Source: Dyadobacter sp. (GTDB lineage: Bacteria > Bacteroidota > Bacteroidia > Cytophagales > Spirosomataceae). From it: 64,000 bases of DNA. Below the pieces are notes generated by a model. The model did no database searches. It saw only the letters and a program-made list of their open reading frames with translations, and had not been told where the DNA came from. The stretch is taken from the NCBI RefSeq assembly GCF_017744695.1, contig NZ_JAGIAS010000002.1, positions 434,001 through 498,000 on the forward strand. Reading direction: 5' to 3'. Positions 9,021-15,989 of the stretch are shown here, piece by piece. Position 1 is the first letter of the stretch. Each line of letters begins with the position of its first letter. The translations under genes were made by a program, and so were the position numbers.

Positions 9021-9065
9021 GCACGCAGAAAGCCAGGAATCATAGAAACCTGGCTTTCTGCGTGC
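9021..9065. terminator. Perfect 17-bp-stem hairpin after lipoprotein 3
   Basis: GCACGCAGAAAGCCAGG (9021-9037) pairs perfectly with CCTGGCTTTCTGCGTGC (9049-9065) around an 11-nt loop. No T-run follows, so termination is plausible but not certain. Part of it (AGCCAGGAATCATAGA, 9031-9046) nearly repeats the 3' end of the recombinase gene (5192-5207, 15 of 16). Confidence 0.5.
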
Positions 9066-9211
9066 AACAAGTTGATTGCTACACGTAACCTCCACATCAG
9101 AGATAAAACCGATGTTCGGCAAAGCTACAAAGTTCCATTACTTTTGCAATAGCACACCGGCGCATTCGTAATGGATGGGTAGGCCCACGGAATAGGTAAG
9201 AGCCCCGGCCA

Positions 9212-9254
9212 GACCGGGGAGACGAGAGTTCGAACCTCTCATGCGTCGGGTGCT
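9212..9254 (+). repeat. tRNA-3'-end-like direct repeat, better-conserved copy
   Basis: It contains GAGAG-TTCGAAC-CTCTC (9225-9241 region), a perfect T-arm with a canonical TTCGAAC loop, then ATGCGTC, which pairs with GGCGCAT at 9159-9165 (one G-U) like an acceptor stem. A 6-bp stem CCCCGG/CCGGGG precedes it. The D-arm and anticodon arm cannot be folded sensibly, so I do not call a tRNA gene. It is a likely remnant or integration target and a partner of 6216-6258. The surrounding gap 8980-9339 holds no gene. Confidence 0.55.
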
Positions 9255-9339
9255 GTTTTTGACCGTTAAATAATATTGAGATTAACTGATAAGGTCGCGA
9301 TGTATACAAGTATATATTAGGAAACAAAACCCTAAATAT

Positions 9340-10059
9340 ATGCAAGTACAGATTTTTAAGTTTGAACAAAAGGAACAGCACCTGTTGAATGAGATAAGAA
9401 CCGTTGAGATAGACGGGAAAATCTGGTTTGTAGGAATTGACGTCGCGAAGGTACTCGGGTATTCAAATACTAACGACGCTAATGCAAGGCACTGTAAATC
9501 AAGCGGCATCGTGAAACGCGAGGTCGCTACTACGAACAAATTTACGCCTATGCAAAACATGTCCTTGATCAATGAGCCGAATGTTTATCGGCTAATAATC
9601 AAGTCACAATTAGAAAGTGCAGAACGATTTGAAGAATGGCTTTTTAGCGAGGTGCTGCCTTCTATTCGCAAAAAGGGCTTCCATGGAAAAATCGACAGAA
9701 CCGCTCTGCCCAATTTCATTGAACGGTATAAAGACAACTATCATAAGCTACCGCCAGACCACTTCTCTGTCATATCGGAAATGTATGCACGGCTATATTT
9801 GGCACTTGAAAAAGTTGGCTATCAAATACCCGACAAGGGCATGGCTGGCAAACAAATGATGCCGGACATTTCGGTCGGTCGCGGATTCGCCACCTTCTTA
9901 AAGGACAATAATTCGAAATTCTATGATGAGTGCCAAACGGTTGAACGAGAACATCGACCGAAACGTTGTCAAATTGAATCTGCAATCAAAGGGCCTTTTA
10001 GCTGTCGTATCAAGAGGAGTACGGAGCCTGGGAATACTCGGGCTAGTGTGGGCGCTTGA
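9340..10059 (+). CDS. BRO-N domain phage antirepressor-like protein
   Basis: A 239-aa protein whose first about 110 residues form a BRO-N domain: VEIDGKIWFVGIDVAKVLGYSN, then the NEPNVYRLIIKSQ block and FEEWLFSEVLPSIRKKG. BRO-N proteins are DNA-binding antirepressor-type regulators common in phages and mobile elements. Residues about 120-195 (FIERYKDNYHKLPPDHFSV...) resemble the second domain that often follows. The last about 40 residues are basic, unlike a folded domain, and overlap another frame (9974-10153), so the 3' end may be truncated or frameshifted. Confidence 0.75.
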   Translation: MQVQIFKFEQKEQHLLNEIRTVEIDGKIWFVGIDVAKVLGYSNTNDANARHCKSSGIVKREVATTNKFTPMQNMSLINEPNVYRLIIKSQLESAERFEEWLFSEVLPSIRKKGFHGKIDRTALPNFIERYKDNYHKLPPDHFSVISEMYARLYLALEKVGYQIPDKGMAGKQMMPDISVGRGFATFLKDNNSKFYDECQTVEREHRPKRCQIESAIKGPFSCRIKRSTEPGNTRASVGA

Positions 10060-10153
10060 GTCTTGCGGAAGTTATGACAAAGAAACAGCAAGACAACTGA
10101 ATGTCACTGATATAGAAGTAGATACATTACATAAAAAATTGCACCAAAGATAA
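9974..10153 (+). CDS. Possible small lipoprotein overlapping BRO gene end
   Basis: This frame is open from 9923; a TTG at 9974 gives 59 aa with a short hydrophobic stretch (LGILGLVWALESC) that resembles a lipoprotein leader, then a polar tail. It overlaps the BRO frame by 86 nt. It could be a real small lipoprotein or the relic of a longer BRO or other protein. Weakly supported. Confidence 0.25.
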   Translation: MNLQSKGLLAVVSRGVRSLGILGLVWALESCGSYDKETARQLNVTDIEVDTLHKKLHQR

Positions 10154-10229
10154 AAGATTTTGACGGATCAATGGATATCTTGCAAACTAACAAAGGAAAG
10201 CTCGCCGAGACATTTTCCGAAAAATAGTA

Positions 10230-10466
10230 ATGGAGCCCTTAGCCAACCTAATTTCCGGGGATAACTTGTTTAAATACTCATTCACTTTGGGTATTGTCAT
10301 GGTTGCGTTTTCGATAGTGTATCCAATGAATAAACGTCATGATCTAGAACTCGAACGAGTAAAATATCGTGAACAGGTAGCATTTGTCTCGTTAGATATC
10401 GAGTTACTCGAAAAGAGGATTCATCAAGCAGAAAAGCAAAACCAAGAGCGAGAAAGACGCAATTAG
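10230..10466 (+). CDS. Small membrane protein with coiled coil (N-terminal half of a split gene?)
   Basis: 78 aa: one transmembrane segment (about residues 13-33, YSFTLGIVMVAFSIVYP) followed by a charged helix likely to form a coiled coil. The next frame (10480-10701) encodes coiled coil then transmembrane helix. The +1 frame is open across the junction (nt 10441-10480 reads TKSEKDAIRRKFAV), so one frameshift would fuse them into a TM-coil-TM protein of about 155 aa. The family is not recognised. Confidence 0.5.
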   Translation: MEPLANLISGDNLFKYSFTLGIVMVAFSIVYPMNKRHDLELERVKYREQVAFVSLDIELLEKRIHQAEKQNQERERRN

Positions 10467-10479
10467 GAGGAAGTTCGCG

Positions 10480-10701
10480 GTGTATTCTGCCGAGCTCGAT
10501 TCAATCGACCATAACAAGCAACAGCTAAAAATCAAGAGCGCAGCTATCGACAACTTGAACGAGCGAATTAACACGTTAAAGAATCAAACAACTGAGTTTG
10601 AGCACATAACATTTTGGATGACCATTGTAGGCGTCGTCCTAGCTGCCTTCGGTTTCGGGTTTTGGACCAGCCAGACTTTCTGGAATAAACCAGCCAAGTA
10701 G
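10480..10701 (+). CDS. Small coiled-coil membrane protein (C-terminal half?)
   Basis: 73 aa from a GTG at 10480. A good AGGAGG (10465-10470) lies 9 nt upstream, but it straddles the preceding stop codon and may be accidental. Residues 5-40 are coiled coil and about 45-65 a transmembrane segment (TFWMTIVGVVLAAFGFGFW). Topology mirrors the preceding 78-aa protein. It could be an independent gene or the 3' half of a frameshifted one. Confidence 0.45.
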   Translation: MYSAELDSIDHNKQQLKIKSAAIDNLNERINTLKNQTTEFEHITFWMTIVGVVLAAFGFGFWTSQTFWNKPAK

Positions 10702-10722
10702 CTTAAAAATTCTTGAACATTT

Positions 10723-10742
10723 AGCCCGGCACCCGTCGGGCT
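10723..10742 (+). terminator. Terminator at island right end
   Basis: AGCCCG (10723-10728)/CGGGCT (10737-10742) with an 8-nt loop and TTCTTT after it, 21 nt past the last island gene and 30 bp before the right candidate att repeat. Confidence 0.6.
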
Positions 10743-10771
10743 TCTTTGTTGTAGATATTATAACTCGAAAA

Positions 10772-10796
10772 TTTCATTGTGAGTCTCATTGTGAGT
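10772..10796 (+). repeat. Right candidate att repeat, with tandem partial copy
   Basis: TTTCATTGTGAGT (10772-10784) is identical to 3775-3787, followed at 10786-10796 by TCATTGTGAGT. Two adjacent copies on this side could reflect repeated insertion at one site. Confidence 0.45.
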
Positions 10797-10974
10797 CATA
10801 TCAACAAGCTCTCAAAAATAGCCCTCAGAAGCTCCCATAGGCACATTTCCCGAATCCTGTCTCATTTCACCCGTAAATTGTCCTATACTCACCCCGGAAA
10901 CAAACCGGGCTGGCCGTATTTTTGTATCAACACTTCGCAAGCCGGTGACAATCCGGTGATTAATCCATATCGTT

Positions 10975-12312
10975 ATGAAAACGTTTTATGCGGTTTTAGC
11001 CAACTCACTGGCGGCCGCGCTTACGAATACGTTTGTCTGGTTTGCCGTCACGTTCTGGGTCTATCTCGAAACCCGGTCGGTACTCGCCACGTCGGTCATG
11101 GCCGGAGTTTACCTCGCAACGGTGGCTGTTTCGGGCTTTTTCCTGGGGTCAATCGTCGACAGGTACCGGAAAAAGACCTCGATGATGCTCTCGGCCACGC
11201 TCACCCTGGTGCTCTACATCCTCGCCCTGATCGTTTATGTTTCCACGCCCGAAGCTGTTTTCAAAGACGATTCGAGCGTGAACCTATGGCTTTTTATAAC
11301 GCTCTGCCTTTTCGGGGCGATTACCGGAAACATCCGCTCCATTGCATTATCCACTGTGGTAACCATCCTGATCGACGAAGATAACCGCGACAAGGCCAAC
11401 GGAATGGTCGGTACGGCGAACGGGGTATCGTTCCTGGTGGCGTCGATTTTCAGTGGTCTCGTAATCGGTTACCTGGGTGTGTTGTGGATGATGGTGCTCG
11501 CTGTGGGCCTGAGCGTCCTGGTGATCCTGCATTTACTCACCATTTCGATTCCTGAAAAAGAAGTCGTTCATACCAATTCACACATGCAGCACATCGATAT
11601 CCGTGGTACCATTGCCGCCGTAGGTATGGTCCCGGGGCTTTTCGGACTGATTTTCTTCAACACGTTCAACAACTTTCTCGGGGGCGTTTTCATGTCCCTG
11701 ATGGACGCTTACGGCCTCTCCCTCGTATCGGTGCAGGCCTGGGGAACCCTGTGGGGCGTGCTGAGCCTCGGTTTCATCGTCGGCGGACTGGTGGTAGCCA
11801 AGCGGGGCCTGGGAAAAATGCCTTTGAAAACCCTGTTCAGGGCCAACATCGTGATGTGGCTGATTTGCATGGTGTTCCCCATTCAGTCGTCGATCGTGCT
11901 GCTGGGTATTGGCATGTTCGTTTACCTCTGCCTGATCCCAGTCGTGGAAGCGACCGAACAGACGATCCTTCAAAAGGTGATCCCGCACGAGAGGCAAGGG
12001 CGCGTATTCGGGTTTGCGCAAAGCATTGAACAGGCCGCTTCGCCGATCACCGCATTCATGATCGGTCCTATTGCCAAGTTTGTTTTCATTCCCTTCATGA
12101 CTACCGGTGCCGGCGTACGGCTGATCGGCTCCTGGTTCGGGACCGGCACGGCTCGCGGCCTGGCACTTTTATTTATCGTGACGGGTATTGTCGGCCTCAT
12201 TGTAACGCTGATCGCCATGCAATCGGCTGCGTACCGGAAGTTGTCGCTCGTTTATCGCCAACCAGCGCCCGAATATGACACCAACAACGTACCAGTCAGC
12301 GAAGAGGCCTGA
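10975..12312 (+). CDS. Major facilitator superfamily transporter
   Basis: 445 aa with 12 predicted transmembrane helices. The MFS signature loop between TM2 and TM3 is visible as GSIVDRYRKK (about residues 58-67). It resembles the enterobactin-exporter/multidrug (EntS-like) MFS branch common in Bacteroidota, with a long loop after TM6 (KEVVHTNSHMQHIDIRG). Located in the inner membrane as a proton-driven exporter; substrate cannot be read from sequence. It sits directly right of the island and starts a run of short same-strand genes. Confidence 0.88.
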   Translation: MKTFYAVLANSLAAALTNTFVWFAVTFWVYLETRSVLATSVMAGVYLATVAVSGFFLGSIVDRYRKKTSMMLSATLTLVLYILALIVYVSTPEAVFKDDSSVNLWLFITLCLFGAITGNIRSIALSTVVTILIDEDNRDKANGMVGTANGVSFLVASIFSGLVIGYLGVLWMMVLAVGLSVLVILHLLTISIPEKEVVHTNSHMQHIDIRGTIAAVGMVPGLFGLIFFNTFNNFLGGVFMSLMDAYGLSLVSVQAWGTLWGVLSLGFIVGGLVVAKRGLGKMPLKTLFRANIVMWLICMVFPIQSSIVLLGIGMFVYLCLIPVVEATEQTILQKVIPHERQGRVFGFAQSIEQAASPITAFMIGPIAKFVFIPFMTTGAGVRLIGSWFGTGTARGLALLFIVTGIVGLIVTLIAMQSAAYRKLSLVYRQPAPEYDTNNVPVSEEA

Positions 12313-12351
12313 GATTCTTTTTATTTCAATCAACAACTAATCTACACAACT

Positions 12352-12738
12352 ATGTTTGGACAAACGAAAGCTTTCAGCGGGTACTCGGTAGACGACCTGA
12401 GCAAAGCGCGACAGTTTTATGGCGAAGTACTCGGAATAGAGGTATCGCAGCAACAGGAAATGCCGGTTCTCCATTTGCACATTCACGGAGGTTACGAAGT
12501 GATCCTGTATGAAAAACCGAACCACGAACCAGCGACTTTTACCGTCCTCAATTTCCCTGTCAGGAACATCGAAGAGGTGGTTAAAACACTCAAATCCAAA
12601 GGTGTAAAGTTCGAAAGTTACGACTGGCCGGGGTTCAAAACAGACGCCGACAACATCATGCGGGGCAACGGCCCTACCATCGCCTGGTTTACAGATCCGG
12701 CCGGAAACATCCTGTCGGTCATTGAAACTGAAAAATAA
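12352..12738 (+). CDS. VOC-superfamily (glyoxalase/bleomycin-resistance-like) protein
   Basis: 128 aa with a single vicinal-oxygen-chelate domain. The first beta-alpha-beta module is GYSVDDLSKARQFYGEVLGIEV and the last strand carries WFTDPAGNILSVIE, the standard ending with a candidate metal-ligand Glu. It is a cytoplasmic, dimeric metal-binding fold with unknown substrate. It is 40 bp behind the MFS gene and just ahead of a DinB gene. Confidence 0.85.
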   Translation: MFGQTKAFSGYSVDDLSKARQFYGEVLGIEVSQQQEMPVLHLHIHGGYEVILYEKPNHEPATFTVLNFPVRNIEEVVKTLKSKGVKFESYDWPGFKTDADNIMRGNGPTIAWFTDPAGNILSVIETEK

Positions 12739-12763
12739 TCACTCTTAACCTTCAACTGAAAAC

Positions 12764-13258
12764 ATGGAAAATGTAAAGAGCACCCGCATGCAGGGCATTG
12801 TGAGCCTGTACAACTTGCAAACGCCTTTTTTTGTTTTTGTAACAGAAAACATCTCCCGCGAGGACACCCAAAAGCGACTGGATACCAAGGCTAACCATAT
12901 TGGCTGGCTCGCAGGCGCGCTCGTGGAGCAACGTTTCGACCTCGCCCGGCACCTCGGCTACGACGGGCACCAGCAGGCCGACGAACTGTTCAAGGAATTC
13001 AAGGGTATTCAGGACGGCGTGGAATATCCGTCGATCGCATCATATCAGGACGACTGGAACAAAATCACCCCCATCCTGAAAGAACTGTTGAGCAATGTAA
13101 GCGAAGAAGAGCTGGAACGGCGCATCGATATGGGTCCGGAGTTCTCATTGTCGCTGTATGAACTGATCACGTTCTCGATTTACCGGGAGGCGAACATCAT
13201 CGGGCAAATCGCCCTCTGGCGGAGATTACTCGGGTATCCGGGCATGCGCTACATGTAA
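12764..13258 (+). CDS. DinB-like protein
   Basis: 164 aa, helical, DinB_2-like: an N-terminal helix, the KANHIGWLAGALVEQRFDLARHLG block (residues about 43-66) where DinB proteins place the first His, and a C-terminal helix (SIYREANIIGQIALWRRLLGYPG). The usual late His pair is replaced (REANIIGQ), so metal binding may be lost. It is 26 bp after the VOC gene, probably the same transcript. Confidence 0.7.
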   Translation: MENVKSTRMQGIVSLYNLQTPFFVFVTENISREDTQKRLDTKANHIGWLAGALVEQRFDLARHLGYDGHQQADELFKEFKGIQDGVEYPSIASYQDDWNKITPILKELLSNVSEEELERRIDMGPEFSLSLYELITFSIYREANIIGQIALWRRLLGYPGMRYM

Positions 13259-13300
13259 AAATAGGTGGAATTGTACTTTCTTGCGGGCTAAACAGCGATC

Positions 13301-13732
13301 ATGCATTCTATGAAAATGTTTCAGCAAGGCATTCAGCTCAAAGCAAGAAGCCGCGGGTTCCATCTTATTACGGGGGAAATCCTTCATGCATTACCCTCGA
13401 TCAGCGAAATCAAAGCCGGGATGTGCCAGGTATTCATCCAGCACACCTCGGCTTCGCTGACGATCAACGAAAATGCGGACCCGACTGTACGCATGGACTT
13501 TGAAATGTATTTCAATAAATCCGTTCCCGAAAACGATCCCGATTACCGCCACGACTACGAGGGTTCCGACGACATGCCGGCGCACTTGAAGGCGTCGCTG
13601 CTGGGAAGTTCGGTGATGATCCCCGTGCGGAACGGCCGGCTTGCACTGGGTACCTGGCAGGGGATTTACCTTTGCGAGCACCGCGACTACGGCGGGCCGA
13701 GGAACGTCATGGTCACTGCGTGGGGGATTTGA
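13301..13732 (+). CDS. YjbQ/UPF0047 family protein
   Basis: 143 aa of the YjbQ (secondary thiamine-phosphate synthase enzyme) family. Family motifs are QVFIQHTSASLTINENADP (about residues 43-61), the HDYEGSDDMPAHLKASLLG block with its conserved His/Asp pair (about 85-103), and the terminal GTWQGIYLCEHRD. Some members rescue thiamine-phosphate synthase mutants; the physiological reaction is uncertain. ATG 13301 or 13310 is possible. Confidence 0.93.
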   Translation: MHSMKMFQQGIQLKARSRGFHLITGEILHALPSISEIKAGMCQVFIQHTSASLTINENADPTVRMDFEMYFNKSVPENDPDYRHDYEGSDDMPAHLKASLLGSSVMIPVRNGRLALGTWQGIYLCEHRDYGGPRNVMVTAWGI

Positions 13733-13892
13733 GCAGCGTCCGGCCGGAGTGGAAACACGTCTGGATTGCCGGAAATGATGCTATCCTGGCCATTATAATA
13801 GTATTAAAAGTATTAACCATATTACAAGTACGACCCATTTGCGATACCTTCCAGTATGTTCAGGCAACAATAATTGACAAAGGGCAAAATCC

Positions 13893-15056
13893 TCAGCGCC
13901 ACTGCCTTATTGTTTCGGAACCTGGCCCGTCGTTCGTCCAGACCTTGTCGCAAAGCGCAATCTGTTTCAAAAATGAATCCCGGGTTGGCGCGGTCAGAAC
14001 ATTCCCTCCCGAGAGGTATTGATAACCCGTCAGTTGGTCCATGCAGGATATAACCATTTGCTTTTCTGCGTCGCCTGCAAAACTGGCGTCGCATTGCAAC
14101 GCGTACCTGAGCATGTCGGTATCGAGGATTCCTGTCCGAAATGCCCCCTGGTACCCTTCCGGCCTGTTTGTTTCGTGCAGGTTGTTAATCAGGGAAACCG
14201 GAAAGTTTTCAGCCGACATCCAGCCATTGCCGTGCCGCGTCTGGTAGGCTCTGGTGAGGTAATAAACCGTCGGAGTCGCGTGCAGGCCATTGCGGCGAAG
14301 TATTTCAAAGGCGTTTTGGCTCGTCGTATTCGACCGTGTGACGTTCGGGAAGATACCAAAATCCATATCCAGTAAAATCCCCTGCCCGCCTTCGAAAATA
14401 TAGTTTTCAAAACCCATTTCGAACAGCCGGCGTTCGGTCAGCAGGCGGACTGTGTCCCGGGCGGCTTCCACATCCGCAAAAAACTGGTCCAACCGCATGA
14501 TTTCGAGTTCCAGCGCTTCGAGACAACTTTCCAGCCCGCGGGCCCTGAACCTGATCCGATAGTAATCGCGTACGGCTTCGAGCTTACGTTCCAGAACTGC
14601 GGGGAAAAACAGGTCCTGTGCATAGAGTTTATATGGCCCCTGGTTCCGCTCGACGGTCGCACCAAACCCCACACCCACGGTACCGTGAGCGAGGTTGGCG
14701 CGGTCGCTTACATTATAGAATTTGTCAAAAGGCGTGGTAACCATTGCCAGCGGGTCCACGAACAATACCGGGGTGACACTCCATCGTTGCAATGCCACGG
14801 ATTCCCTCACAATGCCCTTGGGATCGACGGTACAGAACCGCGAAAAAAATACGGGCACTTCCCGGAAGGAACCGGAACCGAAGTTTGAAAAAACATGCAA
14901 CTGACCGTCTGCATGCATAACGGTATGCCCGCATTGGTGGCCGCCATTAAACCTGATCACGACCGGATGATCCAGCTTGAAGGAAAGGTAATCCGTAAAA
15001 ACACCCTTTCCTTCATCGCCATAGCCCATTCCCAGGACAATCTGAACGTTCCCCAT
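13893..15056 (-). CDS. Divergent adenylosuccinate-synthetase-like enzyme
   Basis: 387 aa, about 45 residues shorter than housekeeping PurA, which joins IMP and aspartate using GTP. Retained: P-loop GDEGKG (13-18, with the catalytic-base Asp14 and Lys17), NGGHQCGHTV (37-46, catalytic His44), FEGGQG (221-226), SNTT (242-245), TRHG (273-276). Changed by hand alignment: GTTGRGIG became GTVGVGFG (125-132), the Arg-rich aspartate loop became GAFRTG (304-309), and the guanine-reading TKLD became SCMD (337-340). Substrates or nucleotide are therefore probably altered. The start overlaps the vWA stop (TAATG). Last gene of a three-gene operon. Confidence 0.88.
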   Translation of the reverse strand: MGNVQIVLGMGYGDEGKGVFTDYLSFKLDHPVVIRFNGGHQCGHTVMHADGQLHVFSNFGSGSFREVPVFFSRFCTVDPKGIVRESVALQRWSVTPVLFVDPLAMVTTPFDKFYNVSDRANLAHGTVGVGFGATVERNQGPYKLYAQDLFFPAVLERKLEAVRDYYRIRFRARGLESCLEALELEIMRLDQFFADVEAARDTVRLLTERRLFEMGFENYIFEGGQGILLDMDFGIFPNVTRSNTTSQNAFEILRRNGLHATPTVYYLTRAYQTRHGNGWMSAENFPVSLINNLHETNRPEGYQGAFRTGILDTDMLRYALQCDASFAGDAEKQMVISCMDQLTGYQYLSGGNVLTAPTRDSFLKQIALCDKVWTNDGPGSETIRQWR

Positions 15057-15985
15057 TATAATGCGATAATGCCGGAAATGCCGTGATCGCGGCGAACGAG
15101 TGAGTCTTTGACGGCCACCAGCGCATTGGAAACCGATTGCCGTGTTTTGCTATCGAAACTACGCATCGCGGCATCAGCATTCACCCCTTTGACCAGTGCC
15201 ACCGTGGTGGCTATGAGCTCAGCAATATTGTTCTGATCTTCGAGCACGAGGAAACGCTCGCCGAGTAAGGCCTTCCATTGCGAAAACACAAAATGGTCGT
15301 TATGATAGCTGGCTTCATTGGCATGGATATGAAAAACAAAGTATGAACGGCACGCTTCGTTCAACAGCGACGCCGCATGGAGATTTTCTCTTCCATGGTA
15401 CCCGCATTTGGCCTGCAACAGATCGGCAGCCATTACATCATGGAAACCTTCGTCGCCAATCGTGAAAAGGAAGCCTTTTTCTTGCCTCTTCTCAAAAGAA
15501 TCAATGGAAGTGTGTCTCGCCGCGAAATACCATGCGAGCGGGTAGCTTTCGCGGTTCTGCCCGCCTCCGCCCCGCTCGATGAAAATCCGGGAAAGACAGG
15601 CATCCAGCTCGATTGTACCGGATTCAAACTGACCTACCTGCAAGGGATAATCGTCGGAAATATGGTCTCCGACCGCCATGAACATGATTTGCGGATCAAG
15701 AATACCGTTGTCTATCAGTGTGTTCATTAAGGCACCGAGCTTGTTTTTAATCAGGTTTTCAGGAATCGAGCCCATCGAACCTGTGACGTCCAGCGCCACG
15801 ATGATCGGCACCGAATCGGGATGCAACTGCGAATCCCGCGACTCACGGACATCGACACCGTCCGGGGAAAGATCGGGATGGATCACGCCCAGCTTGTTTT
15901 GCGTGAAGTTGTCGTCAATCGATTGGGTCCTGCGTACCCGGCTTACGCTGTCGTAAGCGTCATTACTCCATGAGGAATAGCCCAT
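15056..15985 (-). CDS. von Willebrand factor A domain protein of the triad
   Basis: 309 aa, cytoplasmic (no signal or membrane segment). A conserved N-terminal lead (MGYSSWSNDAYDS...) precedes a vWA domain whose MIDAS motif is DVTGSMGS (D66-x-T-x-S70). Later conserved pieces are QVGQFESGTIELD, the glycine stretch GGGGQNRESY (about 148-157) and FTIGDEGFHD. vWA domains bind Mg2+ and a partner acidic residue, often as scaffolds for NTPase or kinase complexes. It lies 4 nt after the J-domain/kinase-like gene stop and overlaps the synthetase start by 1 nt, so the three are surely one operon. The substrate of the complex is unknown. Confidence 0.88.
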   Translation of the reverse strand: MGYSSWSNDAYDSVSRVRRTQSIDDNFTQNKLGVIHPDLSPDGVDVRESRDSQLHPDSVPIIVALDVTGSMGSIPENLIKNKLGALMNTLIDNGILDPQIMFMAVGDHISDDYPLQVGQFESGTIELDACLSRIFIERGGGGQNRESYPLAWYFAARHTSIDSFEKRQEKGFLFTIGDEGFHDVMAADLLQAKCGYHGRENLHAASLLNEACRSYFVFHIHANEASYHNDHFVFSQWKALLGERFLVLEDQNNIAELIATTVALVKGVNADAAMRSFDSKTRQSVSNALVAVKDSLVRRDHGISGIIAL

Positions 15986-15989
15986 TGTT

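Larger units (their letters stand above)
3775..10784 (+). mobile_element. Candidate integrative genomic island (about 7 kb)
   Basis: The 13-mer TTTCATTGTGAGT occurs at 3775-3787, 40 bp before the recombinase gene, and again at 10772-10784, just past the last island gene and its terminator. A third partial copy (TCATTGTGAGT) is at 10786-10796. The enclosed DNA is visibly AT-richer than its surroundings and carries accessory genes: tyrosine recombinase, lipoproteins, hicBA, BRO antirepressor-like and small membrane proteins. The genes outside are ordinary chromosomal ones. Borders are inferred from the repeat and content; no empty site is available for comparison. Confidence 0.5.

Noticed and set aside
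9159..9248. Complete tRNA gene
   Set aside because: T-arm and acceptor pair well, but the D-arm and anticodon arm do not fold; the internal 37-nt stretch is not tRNA-like. Kept as tRNA-like repeat only.
11578..12021. 147-aa antisense frame in the MFS gene
   Set aside because: High-GC shadow of the transporter gene.
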